NCBI GenBank assembly: GCA_030737835.1
Contig: JAUJYN010000027.1
Location: forward strand, 2,233,900-2,297,899
From: Acorus gramineus
Lineage: Eukaryota; Streptophyta; Magnoliopsida; Acorales; Acoraceae
Length of the DNA: 64,000 nucleotides
Direction: 5' to 3'
In this document: positions 11,450-23,900 of the stretch, piece after piece
How the letters are laid out: each line of letters begins with the position of its first letter
How positions within the stretch are numbered: the first letter of the stretch is position 1
Position numbers and translations under genes: made by a program
Notes under the pieces: model-generated
What the model was told of the DNA's origin: nothing
Seen by the model: only the letters and a program-made list of their open reading frames with translations
The model's database searches: none

Positions 11450-11883
11450 GATGCCCCCCTTTTTTCATTCAATTGGAATTGAAGATCCTATTGCTCAGTG
11501 GGAAAAACATACCTGAGGCGACACGTGTCGACTGGTGCAGGTCTGATTGTGGTTAATATTTGTGGTCCTTGTGCACTGTTTTATTTGTGGCGGCTTGTAG
11601 GATTTCAAGGGATCTAACCCCTGTCACGTCAAGATCTGCCCATCAGTCAAGACAAGGGTTTTCGAGGGGAATTAACACCATTCTATTGCGTCGAGGGTCC
11701 GCTCGTTGACTGAGGCATGGATATCTGAGGTGGGTTGACGTCTGACCCCTCATTTATCGCTGTTGAGCCATCGTTCAGGAAGTTTTCCGTGTTGTCCTTA
11801 GGAGGATTAATGCTCATTTGGAATTAATGGCTACTTGGAATGATGAGGGGGCGCTCGGAACTTGGGACAATCACTGCTAACGT

Positions 11884-11890
11884 TATAAAA
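11884..11890 (+). promoter_or_regulatory. TATA box upstream of antisense ORF 3
   Basis: TATAAAA lies about 100 bases before an ATG at 11986 that opens the antisense ORF. The spacing suits a plant core promoter with a short leader. Confidence 0.5.
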
Positions 11891-11985
11891 CGAGGAGGAG
11901 CGGGTTGCTCGACCCACTGCTTGTTTGAATCTCTTGATCTCTCTCTCTTTCTTCTTTTCTCATTCATTCTTTATATTCGATTACG

Positions 11986-13126
11986 ATGGCTTCTCTGCCG
12001 AGGGGCGTCTGAGAGAGGAGGGTCCGCTATGACCCAAAGATCGAGGATGGAGAGATGCTTTGGCCGGGCAAGGTGTATTTCTCCCATCACCACCTCTCGA
12101 TTGTCCACTTCCCCCTTCATCCTTTCATCCTCATTTTTCTCACATGCTTCGGGCTCGTGCCACTCGAGGTGCACCTGAACGTTTTTCGTGTCCTCCACAC
12201 GGCATTGTACCTCAACAAAATGAGGGGGTATGGCCTCAGACTTGCCGAAGTCATGTATTGCTACCGCTTCACGGTGTGCCCGTACGAGAAGCGCCGATTC
12301 TACTTCGTCACGAACAGGCGTCGGTGCATCTTATTCAAGCTCCCTGGCGTCAACAGTAAGTGGAAAGAAAAGGTGGCCCCACTTGGTGAGGTGTGGCAGT
12401 GCCCGATAGATGCGACACCCCGTGCCAATGAGGTTTGGGACTCTCAGTGAGTATCTGGCCTTGATTCCTCCCTTTTTCTTTTTTTTCTTTTTACGCCTCA
12501 TATTCACATGTGTGGTACTGTGGCATGCAGGATGTATTGACCTCGGGAGGGAGTTGTCTGGCCCTTGGACCCACTTTATGGCCGAGATGGTCTTGCCTGC
12601 CCTGCACTACATCATCTGGATCTCGTCCTTCCCCTCAACGATCTATGTGCGCACTCTGATGGCAAACATTGATAGCCTGTTGGCCTTGTGTTGTGCGTAG
12701 AGGTCATTGGGAGGCGAGAGCTCATCATAAGTGGGTGGTCGCCACCAAGGGTCGTACTCCAAGCCTTCTTCTGGAGAGGAGGTGGGTGAGACGAACAGCG
12801 ACGCTCAGTGGGATTTCAACGATGTGGAGGAGGTTGCCCTAGTGACCCTGGCCTGAGGACATCTTCCAAGTGCCCTTGTACGAGCCGAGGAGGCGATCGT
12901 GCGGGATATGACGCATGCATCGGTGCTCCAGACCGAGAACGACGATTATAAGCGTTCCACTATGTACTACCAGTCCCATGCGCTGGAGCGGGAGGCACCC
13001 GAGGGCGATCTTGAGGGCCAAGTGGATGCCGGCCTGAGGGTGACACGAGCAAGGAGCTTTCGACAAGGTTGGGATTCTACGCTTCTATCAGAGTCACCCG
13101 AGGAGACAACATCCGAACTTCGTTGA
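11986..13126 (+). pseudogene. Antisense ORF 3 (putative gypsy-type transposon protein family), two exons visible
   Basis: The likely start ATG at 11986 is followed by a stop after eight codons and a frameshift, so the gene is broken at once. The body (about 12050-12446) keeps the family pattern FPLHPFILIFLTCFGL followed by a histidine/asparagine region and a WKEK motif, like the plant PF04195-type proteins. A good intron follows at 12447-12530, with donor GTGAGT and acceptor GCATGCAG after a pyrimidine-rich run. The last part (12899-13126) is rich in Glu, Arg and Ala and looks like a coiled coil. The function is unknown. It lies opposite to the strand of its host element. Confidence 0.6.
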
Positions 13127-13190
13127 CGTGGAGGAGGGGCTTGGTCTTGGGATCTTGAGGGCCGAGGAGACAACATTCGAACTTCGTTGC
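13105..13190. repeat. Short direct repeat at the end of antisense ORF 3
   Basis: GAGGAGACAACATCCGAACT (from about 13097) recurs as GAGGAGACAACATTCGAACT about 67 bases later. It looks like a local duplication in the degraded 3' end. From 13191 to about 13440 I see nothing. Confidence 0.5.
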
Positions 13191-13449
13191 TATCATCCAA
13201 GTGGCTAGAGGCGCTAGGCGGGACGCACGTTTCCCTCTTTCATTCGTAATCAACCTTAAAATATTATCAATAGGAAGGGATTTTTTATGAACTCTGATCA
13301 TACTTGATAGCCATGTTCAAATTCTAAGTCGAATCGATTGTGTTTGATTCCTCGCTTGTTCGGTCAAAGTAACCGCGTTATTCTCTGACACGTCTTAAGT
13401 GACAATGGCGTTATTCTCCAAATTTTTCCACATAGTTGCGAATCAAAGA

Positions 13450-13660
13450 CGTCGCCTAGTGAACGAATGTTATATGCTGATTGCACAAATAGATTGAAAA
13501 AGGTGTGTGCCCACATCATTGAGGAAAATCAATCAACATTCATCCATGGAAGACAACTTGGCGGGGGTGGTGGTATTCAAGCTGGATTTTAAGAAAACCT
13601 ACGACAAAGTGGAGTGGGAATTTCTCTTTCAGGTGTTTTTAGATTTAAAAAATAAATTAT
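13450..13660 (+). pseudogene. LINE reverse transcriptase fragment
   Basis: Two frames together give IIEENQSTFIHGRQL and then KLDFKKTYDKVEWEFL. These match the conserved L1-type plant LINE motifs around the first RT blocks (QSAF..GR and LDFEKAYD). Only about 200 bases of the roughly 4-kb ORF2 remain and a frameshift lies between the blocks. This is a dead-on-arrival or eroded fragment. Confidence 0.7.
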
Positions 13661-14264
13661 GTACTACCACCACCGACCTTATAATGCCAATGCTTAAATA
13701 CTTTTATTTTATTTAATAAAGCACGACAAATCTCTTCATCGTGTCTTTTTTGGTGTAAAAAGGGCCTTCTAAATAAGGCAATAGATTACATGTTTACAAG
13801 GTGAGAGGCATTCTTGTATACATTGTTTAAGGATATGTACATACTGTAGCGACTCTGAATTTTAGGTCATAATTAACCTGCTTTTATGGTATGTTTAGTA
13901 TTCCAAATTTCTAATAATTTGGCATGGTTAGATTTCTCGTTTCGTTGGCTTTACAACGCTTCTTATGGATCGTATATCAGATGCGCATAGATCAAGTTAT
14001 GGACCAGGTGTCAGACTGTATCTGATGGATCTTATAGGGGCCGTTGGGCACCAGGGCGATGGATCCTGGTGGAGCCGTTGGGAAGCTTGAAGACGAATCC
14101 TGGTAGTGCCGTCGGGAAACTGGGCGACGGATGCAATAGGACTCGTCGATCTGGAAAATCGTATTTTTGAAAATAGGATCCATTTTTGAAAAGAACAAGT
14201 GCATTAATCGGGATTAATGCAAATCACTGGCATCATAATTGTTTCCCCACGTGTATGAGAGGCT

Positions 14265-14271
14265 TATAAAT
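14265..14271 (+). promoter_or_regulatory. TATA box of the P 5' LTR
   Basis: TATAAAT lies about 12 bases after the G-box-like CACGTG. The same element is present at 43373-43379 in the 3' LTR. Confidence 0.6.
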
Positions 14272-15710
14272 CTCTTTTCCTCTCTCCTTGCATTGAAACC
14301 CTAGAAATTTCAAACTCTAAAAGTTTTTCCCTTGACATTTTTGGTGAAATCATTGAGGAGCTCGGGAAGGGGTTCGATCAACGATTTCTTGTGAGTAATA
14401 CCCTCGATTTATGAAGAGTTTTGAATATGCAATGATTGCTTTAGAGGTCTTTTATTTTATAACTTCGTTTTTTAGGTTTTTCATGCAAAAAGGATGAGTT
14501 TTCTTCTTGATTCTTAAAGTTTTTCATGAGATTTCGGGTCCCTATGATATCATGATGTTTTGTGATGTTTTACAAGGTTTTGATGATGCTATTAGGCCTC
14601 GCATGTGTAGATTCAGGTTTATGGATTTCTTGAGCTTTTCTTCTTGGGTTTTCATAGATCTTGATGTAGGTGTGTGATTTTCAGGTCCTTGCCTGGACCC
14701 GAACCTATGTGTTTTCATGATTATTTTGGAGTTTTATCATAAGGTCAACGTTATTGTTTCTTCATATAATAAGTTGATGGTTTTCGAAGATTTTTGGATA
14801 AGATTTTATCTGTTCTTATATATGTTTTATAAATCCTTAAAGGGTCTAAGTAAAAATAGGATATCATGTTAGGTATAATAATACCTTACTTGTCATGATT
14901 TTCAAAGGATGTTGTAAAGTATATTCAGATCCTTAGGTGTACCGAGTATTTTTAACGTTTATCGATATTTTTCGTTTGCCATGAATTAGGGTTTTGAACC
15001 AATTTTTATTCATACGATTTTTTGGCCTATCTCCTAAACATTTTTACATTGTTATATATATATAGATTTTCGTCTATGATGGATCTAGGATTTTTCAAAG
15101 ATGTTTTAAACAAGTTATTGTTTTATTTAATCGGATCGTCGTACGCATGATTGGATTTCTTCGATATGAGTTCTTACTGTTTATATCGTTTTGAACGACT
15201 CGCGTAGGGTTTTCGATGACAGAAAGTACTAGGGCATTCTTGAAAAAAAAAAACTAGGGTTTCATGCTGCTGCCTTGGGACGGCTCCAATGAGAGCCATC
15301 GGGCATGTTTCGGACGGTCCCTATGGGAGCTGTCGGAATTGTCAGAGACGGCCCCTGTGGGAGCCATCGGTTTTAGTGTGTACGGGTTCCATTAGGTTCC
15401 GTACTGTTTGCACATATTGTGACACAGTTGTATCGTTTGAGGGCTGGTTAAGTTGACTTAGACTTCTGGTGTTATTCGTTGGACCAAAGGTGAGTGGGTC
15501 TAGTCTCTACGTAGATTTCAAAACTATTTATATTTATATCATGACCACATCATGCCTATTTCATGAATATAACTGTTATCTTGATTATGGAATACATGAG
15601 CATGACACTATGATTTTAAGGTATTATTTTACGTATAACCTATATTGGAGACTGTTATTCTTGCATGCAAATTACCGTTTGACAAATTGATCTTACATGC
15701 ATATCATCTA

Positions 15711-15805
15711 TCTGCGTGACACCTGCCTGCGTGACATCATCTGCATGACGACTGGTCTGCGTGACCTAGTCCAGTGGGACCTTGTCTGTGTGACGTCTGT
15801 GTGAC
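15711..15805 (+). repeat. TGCGTGAC short tandem block in the P LTR
   Basis: Six or seven copies of a (C)TG(C/T)GTGAC word occur at 8-20 base spacing. The block recurs at about 54262-54340 in the 3' LTR with one unit fewer. Confidence 0.7.
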
Positions 15806-16447
15806 CAAGCTCTAGATGTTGCATCTTTCGGCTGTGTGCCATACGGGCATGCGCGTCCGTTGTAGCATACGCATCATGTAGTTAGTATGAGGTTTGTGGC
15901 TATTCCTCTAAATAGATACATTATGTTTTATTGTTACACCGGTGAAAATTATATGTATATGTTATATTCTTCTAGTTTGGATTTTTGGGATTATTCTTAA
16001 AAAATTTATTGTTATTATTATTATTACTATTATTATTATTGAGATGCTATAGGTCCATTCACTGAGCCCGTGGTAGCTCACCCCTCTTTGTCCAACCTTT
16101 CAGAGTAGCTATTTGTGATCGTTGTTCGTGGTGAGGCGTTGGCAATTTAGTTCGCGTTTTATCTTTGTTACATCGTAGGTGTTAAATAAGGCTTCTTCTT
16201 GGCATACAGTGGACGTCCTTAACCTTATCAGCAAAGCCAGAGGAATTATTATTAGTATTAAATAAAGAACTCGTGTATTCATTCAAACTTAGGAATGAAT
16301 TATTGAGATCTTGTGGTTGGTTTATATTTTAAATCCTGTGAGTATTTATGAGTTTATTTATATTATTCGATATTTTGTGGATTATTTACGTACCACACCG
16401 TATCGCATGCCTTAATTAAGGATAATGGGTACGAGGGTGTTACAAGG

Positions 16448-16456
16448 TGGTATCAG
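16448..16456 (+). promoter_or_regulatory. Primer binding site of element P, interrupted
   Basis: TGGTATCAG, three bases after the LTR end, matches the initiator-Met-tRNA-type primer site (usual form TGGTATCAGAGC). It is cut after nine bases by the TGTCACGCCCC end of LTR copy B. Confidence 0.85.
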
Positions 16457-18639
16457 TGTCACGCCCCAGGGCGGCCGTCCCCGAGACGTGGCAATAATAA
16501 ATATCAGCTATCAATACCTGAGGTTAATAAGGACACCAACAACAATACACAAGGCGGCAAAGCAAGATAATGATAACTGACTGAAAAGCGAAAGCATAAT
16601 ATATAACAATGTCTGCAAATCAAAAACATTATTACAGACCCGAATACACAATCAATGTCCTGTGAAAGCCAAGTCTAGACCAAAGAAAATACAACCTGTG
16701 CCACATGCACGATTTACAAAGCATAAAATGACTCTAGGAATGCTGACAGCCTCGCACACTCCACCCGCCGACAGAACGCTCCACGCCCATAAGACCACGC
16801 CACAGGAAGCTCCAACTCCACGCCCAACACTGCCCCTGAAAAGAAACAGTATGCGAGGGGTGAGCTACAAGATCAGTGAGTGGCTGGAAACCAATCACCA
16901 TTCTACAGTTCAATACATAATCAATTTCCTTTCAAGGAAAACATGGGTAGAAACCCATGGATAACTGGGTCACGCGGCGGCGCGACCAACCTCACCCCCA
17001 CCCTCACTCCCGGAGAGAGTCTTTTGGGACTTATGGGGAGAGACCATCCGTCGGTTGAAGAGACCCGGATTTACTGGTCTAGAGACCATACCGTCGGTCG
17101 AAGAGACCCGGATTTACTGGTCTACTCAACACTACTGGATCATCTACATCTAGATAATCGCCCAACGATGTCCTTCAACATCGATCACGAGATCGGACCC
17201 AACAACTATGGGAACGGTCGAACAACGAATGGGTCACGAGGCGACGTGTCTTCGCCTCATCCACACCCTCACTCCTGAAAGGAGACATCTTGGGGCTTTG
17301 GGAAGAGACTTAGACTGCTCTACACCCCTGGTCCACCGGTAACCTCTCCCACCCTCGTGGCCTCCGCCTAGTCCTCTGACAGGTACAGCCAACGAAGGGG
17401 AGAACGATTCCCACGCCGGTAACATCATTCGTTAACCCTCTTCCGGGTAGTATCTACAACCCGATCTCCTCAACTCACCGCTCTACACCCTTGGTCCGCC
17501 AGTAGCCCTTTCCCACCCTCGTGGCCTCCACCTAGTCCACTCCCACCATCCGTACTATCCGACACATCGGAGGTACCTACGGACGGGAGCCCTCTATCAG
17601 GTACAGCCAATGCCGGGGAGTTCCTACATCGGATCCAACGAAGGGGAGAACGATCCCATGTTCGCAAAGCGAAACCCAAAGGAAAACAACCACTCTCGAT
17701 ACTCGCTTATCGAGATATCACACACATGCATAACAACAACCAACACACTCATATTAACCTTAAAGTAGTCATAGTCCCTAAACGGGAGTAACTACACAAG
17801 CTAGTAGGTCGTAACATTGCCGACCCACCCCACCCTCACCCTCACCCTTTAGGGGGTGACATGGGCCTTTTGGGACTGACTAGACTGCTATTCACCCTTG
17901 GTCCACCGGGAGCACGTCCCCGCTCCGTAGCTTACCTGGTATACTCCCATGATCAGCACTGTCCGAACACATCGGAGGTACCTACAGATGGGAGCCCTCT
18001 GTCAGGATAGCCTGTCTAACGCCGGGGAGTCCCTACACGGATCCGACGAAGGGAAGAGAACAGCCTACTCACACGCATGCGATCCTCTTGGATCCATCGA
18101 CAACGCTTCCTAACATTTCTAATGTCATGAATTCTCAAGAATTCCTCCAGGGCGCATAACTAAGATGCGGGGAAACATATATTATAACAACAAGGTTATA
18201 ATATTCTCTAAGGCATGCTTACAACAATATAAACACATTTGATTTAATTAGATTAAACTAGATGGGAACATACATAGTCGGGGTTTTCCAATTAAGGACA
18301 AGATGACTAAACATGCATACGCCGCTATACATGATATAAGGGTGCGTATCCCTAGCATACAAAGCCTAAGGTGGCATGGATATATCATATTAATCATGCA
18401 TGCATAGTTTTTTACATATTATGGCTAGGGGGCCCCATCGATGCGCGACGCGCGTCTATGCGGGTCGAGCGCATCCCTAGAGGGGGGGGGGGGATTGAAA
18501 TCAAACCACTCACCTTACAACCCGGGACCTCGCGCATCCCATCCGACGAGATCTGCAAGGTAGGGGCATCCAACTTGGTGAGTAACAACACAATTTACAC
18601 ATAGAAATCATTAGAAATACCCAATACTCGGACAAGCAT

Positions 18640-19085
18640 GCATACGGGCTCGCACGCATGCGAGCACGCACGTACGCACGCGAGTCCGAGTGCCCCGACA
18701 CCTACCCGAACCCTCGGGCAGCCACACGCATGGCCCCTCGCACGCGCACGCACGAATGCGCACGCACGCACGCACCCCAGCACTATCAGTGCATTGCCGC
18801 GCGCATGCCCGCGCGCCGAGACGCGCTGTCGCACGCGCTCGCCCGCCCCCACTGCGCGTCCAGCCCACGCGCCCTCGCGCAGCACCCCGCACACGCCCCA
18901 GCACGCGCACGCGCGCGCACTGGTCCCCAGCCCCGCACCCAGGCGCATGCCCAGGCGCACTGCCCCGTGCGCGCGCACTCGCGCGCACCCCCGCTCGCGC
19001 CAGCTCCCGTGCACTCGCGCGCACACGCCCGCGCACGTCTGCTCGCCCGACTGCGCCTGCGCACGCCCAGCCCATCCCAACCTCA
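18640..19085 (-). repeat. GC-rich alternating tract of LTR copy B
   Basis: CGCACG/GCGCAC words fill about 450 bases inside the intron candidate of copy B. Long open frames occur on both strands, as expected from the composition. Confidence 0.8.
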
Positions 19086-19214
19086 TTTATCCCTCCCCAA
19101 CCCCTCACACACACCCTAACCCATCTACCTAGCATGCATGACCTCCCTAACATCCCCTTAAGCCATGAAAACCAAGAAAAGAAGGGGAGGAGCTCACCTT
19201 GGAGGGGGAACGAA

Positions 19215-22200
19215 TGTCACGCCCTAGGTGTCCCCGAGACGTGGCAATAATAAAATTAATATAATATCAGCCATCAATACCTTAGGTCAATAAAGACACC
19301 AACAACAATACACAAGGCGACAAAGCAAGATAATGATAACTGACTGAAAAGCGGAAGCATAATATATAACAATGTCTGTAAATCAAAAACATTATTACAG
19401 ACCCGAATACACAATCAATGTCCTGTGGAAGCCAAGTCTAGACCAAAGAAAATACAACCTGTGCCACATGCACGATTTACAAAGCATAAAATGACTCTAG
19501 GAATGCTGACAGCCTCGCACTCGCCACCCGCCGGTAGAACGCTCCACGCCCATAAGACCACGCCACAGGAAAGCTCCAGCTCCACGCCCAACATTGCCCC
19601 TGAAAAGAAACAGTATGCGAGGGGTGAGCTACAAGCTCAGTGAGTGGCTGGAAACCAATCACCATTCTACAGTTCAAAACATAATCAGTTCCCTTCTTCA
19701 AGGAAAAACATGGGTACAAACCCAAGGATCACTGGGTCACGCGGCGGCGCGACCAACCTCACCCCCACCCTCACTCCCGGAGGGAGTCTTTTGGGACTTA
19801 TGGGGAGAGACCATACCGTCGGTCGAAGAGACCCGGATTTACTGGTCTAGAGACCATGCCGTCGGTCGAAGAGACCCGGATTTACTGGTCTACTCAACAC
19901 TACTAGATCATCTACATCTAGATAATCGCCCATCGATGTCCTTCAACATCCATCACGAGACCGGACCCAACAACTATGGGAACGGTCGAACAACGAATGG
20001 GTCACGAGGCGACGCGTCTTCGCCTCACCCACACCCTCACTCCTGAAAGGAGGAAACTTGGGACTTTGGGAAGAGACTTAGACTGCTCTACACCCCTGGT
20101 CCACCGGTAGCCTCTCCCCGCTCCGTAGCTTACCTGGTATACTCCCACGATTCAGCACAGTCTGAAACACATCAAGAGGTACCTACTGATGGGAGCCCTC
20201 TGTCAGGATAGCCTGTCTAACGCCGGGGATGTCACTACACGGATCCAACGAAGGGGAGAACGATTCCACGCTCGCGACATCATTCGTTAACCCTCTCCCG
20301 GGTAGTATCTACAACCCGATCTCCTCAACTCACCGCTCTTACCCTTGGTCCACCGGTAGCCTCTCCCACCCTCGTGGCCTCCGCCTAGTCCTCTGACAGG
20401 TATAGCCAATGCCGGGGAGTCCCTACATCGGATCCAAACGAAGGGGAGAACGATCCCATGTTCGCAAAGCGAAACCCAATGGAAAACAATCACTCTCGAT
20501 ACTCGCTCATCGAGATATCACACACATGCATAACAACAACCAACACACTCACATTAACCTCAAAGTAGTCATAGTCCCTAAACGGGAGTAACTACACAAT
20601 CCAGTGGGTCGCTACATCGCCGACCCACCACATCCTCATCCTCACCCTCAAGGGGGTGACATGGTCTTTTGGGATTGACTAGGCTGTTAGTCACCCTTGG
20701 TCCACTGGTAGCCTCTCCCCGCTCCGTAGCTTACCTGGTATACTCCCACGATTCAGCACAGTCCGAAACACATCAGGAGGTACCTATAGATGGGAGCTCT
20801 CTGTCAGGATAGCCTGTCTAATGCCGGGGCTGTACTACACGGATCCAACGAAGGAAAGAGAACAGCCTACCCACACGCATGCGATCCTCTTGGATCTGTC
20901 GACAACGCTTCCTAACATTTCTAATGTCATGAATTCTCAAGAATTCCTCCAGGGCGCATAACTAAGATGCGGGGAGACATATATTATAACAACAAGGTTA
21001 TAATATTCTCTAAGGCATGCTTGCAACAATATAATCACATAATCCCATCTTGATTTAAATAAATTAAACTAAATGGGAACATGCATAGGTCGAGGCAAGG
21101 TGTCTAGGCATGCATAGGCCGCTATACATGATATAAGGGTGCATATCCCTAGCATACAAAGTCTAAGGTGACATGGATACATCATATTGATCATGCATAG
21201 ATCAAGGCTTTTAAGTACAGGACATGGTGTCCAGGCATGTACGGGCCTCTATACACGATACATGGATGTATATCCCTAGCATGCAAAATATCTACATATT
21301 AGTTAGGGGGCCCCATCGATGCGCGACGCGCGTCTACGTGGGTCGAGCGCATCCCTAGAGAGGGGGGGGGGATTGGAATCAAACCACTCACCTTACGACC
21401 CGGGACCTCGCGCATCCCATCTGACGAGATCTGCAAGGTAGGGGCATCGAACTGGTGAGAAACAACACAATTTACACATAGAAATCATTAGAAATACCCA
21501 ATACTCGGACAAGCATGCATACGGGCTCGCACGCATGCGAGCACGCACGTACGCACGCGAGTCCGAGTGCCCCGACACCTACCAGAACCCTCGGGCAGCC
21601 ACACGCATGGCCCCCCGCGTGCGCACGCACGAATGCGCACGCACGCACCCCAACACCCTCGGTGCACTGCCGCGCGCCTGCCCGCGTGCCCAGACGCGCT
21701 GCCTTACGCTCGAGCGTGCCCGCGCGCACTGCACATCCAGCCTGCGCCCACGCGCAGCACCCCGCGCACGCCCTAGCACCATCGACGCACTGCCGCGTGC
21801 CTGCCCGCGTGCCCAGACGCGCTGCCGCACGCGCGCACATGCTCGCGCACGCCTGCGCGCACCGCGCGTCCAGCCCAGCGCGTCCCCCGCGCAGCACCCC
21901 GCGCACGCCCCAGCACGCGCACGCACGCATACTCACGCACGCGCACGCACTGGTCCTCAGCCCCGCGCCCAGGCGCCCTGCCCGCGCGCGCGCACGCCTG
22001 CGCGCGCACCCCCGCTCACATCCCCGCTCGCGCCTGCACCCGCGCGCACCTGCGCGCACTCCCGCGCGTGTCTGCGCGCTCGACTGCGCCTGCCAGCGCC
22101 TGCCTGCACGCGCACGCGTGCAGATGACCCAAAACGCGTTCCCAGCCAACCCTTACCTCATTTTAACCCTTCCCAACCCCTCACACACACCCTAACCCAT

Positions 22201-23096
22201 CTACCTAGCGTGCATGACCTCCCCAACCAACCCTAAGCCCTAAAAATCAAGAAATGGAGGGGAAAGGCTCACCTTGGAGGGGGAACGAAAAGGGGGAGGT
22301 TCGGGGGCCCTCGACGCACCCGCGACCACCTCAACCGCCACCACCACTACCACCACCTCCTCAGCCTCTCCTCAGCCTCCTCTTCAGCTGAAAATCAGGG
22401 GGGGAAGATCCATGTAAAGGGTGCTTGAGAGAGGGGAGAACAATCAACAACAACAAAACCTACACCAAGATTCACTTGCACCACCTCCTCCACCATCTCT
22501 TCTCTTTGTGTCATTTAATCAAACACTTGGGGTGCTTTTTAAGGAGAGGAAGAGGGATCAGAAATTAGGCGTGGAAGGTTGGGAGGGAGAGAGAGAGAGA
22601 GGAAGAAAGATATTTATGCACAAATATCTAAAGGGGAAATGACTAAGTTGCCCTTTGACCAGAAATTCTGCGCATGCTTCACTGGAACAGCCATAACTTC
22701 CTCGATATAGCTCCGAATTGCACAATTCCAAGTCCGATGGAAAGCTAAGAAGATTATCTACAACTTTCATGTTTATGCCAAGATCAGATAATCCCTCCAG
22801 CTATTCCGAAATTAGAGCTAAACATAGAGCAGGGCTGCTGCCAGAATTTCCATCCCCGGGGTATACTTGAAAAAATACCCATAACTTTTACTACAAGAAT
22901 CCAGTTGACCTAATTCCACTTCTGTACGAAAGCTAACTCAAAACTGGACATCTCATAGTAAACTCATATTTAAACCTCTTCATCTTGGATTTTAACAAAA
23001 TCAAATCCAAATACCAAATTGGAAATACATAACTTAGAAAAAAAATTATGTACCCAAATTTTCAAACAGAGCGCTCCAAATGACACAAGCACAACA
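19215..23096 (-). mobile_element. LTR copy C, nested in copy B
   Basis: It runs from TGTTGTGCTTGTGTCATTTG (minus strand, 23096) to GGGGACACCTAGGGCGTGACA at 19215, 3882 bp. The same parts as in copy B are present: mini-exon 21392-21430 (39 nt) and intron candidate 21431-22272. No target-site duplication is seen. Relative to the uninterrupted form within copy C, about five bases of copy B are missing at the junction. No internal region is attached, so it is a solo LTR or the product of LTR recombination. Confidence 0.75.
21515..22115 (-). repeat. GC-rich alternating tract of LTR copy C
   Basis: About 600 bases of CGCACG/GCGCGC words include a roughly 120-base partial duplication around GCACTGCCGCG. 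It lies inside the intron candidate of copy C. Confidence 0.8.
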
Positions 23097-23881
23097 GGAG
23101 GTTCGGGGGCCCTCGATGCACCCGCGACCACCTCAACCACCACCCCAGCCCTCCTCAGCCCTCCTATGGCTGCAAATCAGGGGGGGGAAATCCATGTAAA
23201 GGGAGCTCGAGAGAGAGGGGATCAACAACACATGGATAACCTACACAAAGCTCACCATCACCTCCTCCTCCACCTCTTCCTTCTCTTTGGGACATTTTCA
23301 CTAACACATGGGGGGCTTGAGAGAGAGGAAGAGAGAGCTTGAAAAATAGGCGTGGAAGTTATGGGAGGGAGAGAGAGAGAGAGAAGATATTTATGCAACA
23401 AATATCTAAGGGGAATGAAATGACTAAGTCGCCCTTTGACCAGAAATTCTGCGCATGCTTCACTGGAACAGCCATAACTTCCTCGATGTAGCTCCGAATT
23501 GCACAATTCCAAGTCCGTTGGAAATCCAAGAAGATTATCTACAACTTTCATGTTCATGCCAAGATCAAATAATCTCTCCAGCTATTCCAAAATTAGAGCT
23601 AAACATAGAGCAGGGCTGCTGCCAGAATTTCCCTCCCCGGGGTATACTTGGAAAAATACCCATAACTTTTACTACAAGAATCCAGTTGACCTAATTCCAC
23701 TTTTGTACGAAAGCTAACTCAAAACTGGACATCTCATAATAAAATCATATTTAAACCTCTTCATCTTGGATTTTAACAAAATCAAATCCAAATACCAAAT
23801 CAGGAATACATAACTTCTAGGGAAAAAAAATTATGTACCCAAATTTTCAATCAGAGTGCTCCAAATGACACAGGCACAACA

Positions 23882-23900
23882 TTCTTCCCCCCTTAGGAAA
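23882..23900 (-). other. Polypurine tract of the reverse chromovirus
   Basis: On the minus strand CCTAAGGGGGGAAGAA ends immediately before TGTTGTGCC. This is the usual plus-strand priming site and fixes the LTR start. Confidence 0.8.

Larger units (their letters stand above)
11450..13130 (-). mobile_element. Internal 3' region of the reverse-oriented Tat-like element
   Basis: Next to the polypurine tract the element continues to the right with non-coding sequence to about 11840. It then carries an antisense ORF that reads on the plus strand, the same relative arrangement as in the element at 1877-9701. Pol is not recognisable in this copy, so it is a truncated remnant. Confidence 0.55.
13845..16444 (+). 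repeat. 5' LTR of element P
   Basis: It runs from TGTAGCGACTC to GTGTTACA, 2600 bp, and is followed by AGG and the primer binding site. Parts visible are a G-box-like CACGTG at about 14248, a TATA box at 14265-14271, a donor-like TTCTT|GTGAGT at 14391, a TGCGTGAC tandem block, a TTA microsatellite at about 16010, and an acceptor-like pyrimidine run ending in CAG at 16103. The 3' LTR holds the same signals. Confidence 0.85.
16457..23881 (-). repeat. LTR copy B (3' LTR of the reverse chromovirus), split by copy C
   Basis: On the minus strand it starts TGTTGTGCCTGTGTCATTTG at 23881, right after a polypurine tract, and ends GGGGCGTGACA at 16457. Without copy C (19215-23096) it is about 3.54 kb. 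The mini-exon is 18514-18552 (39 nt) and the intron candidate is 18553-19197. An acceptor-like TTTCTTTTCAG for the second intron lies near 16837 (minus strand). A C-rich stretch at about 17824-17847 would form a G-quadruplex on the minus strand. Confidence 0.85.

Noticed and set aside
18595-19250. Long overlapping open frames on both strands (up to about 190 codons), rich in Ala, Arg, Pro, His
   Set aside because: They come from the GC-rich alternating tract of LTR copy B. Equivalent tracts in other copies open different frames with unrelated translations.
21472-22236. Open frames of 225-233 codons on both strands
   Set aside because: Same composition effect in LTR copy C; no codon pattern, domain or conservation.
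16457-23881. TGTCAC...GTGACA ends read as terminal inverted repeats of a DNA transposon
   Set aside because: A polypurine tract precedes the LTR start at 23881, TG...CA ends are kept, and copy D has a 5-bp duplication. These point to LTRs of a Ty3/gypsy element.
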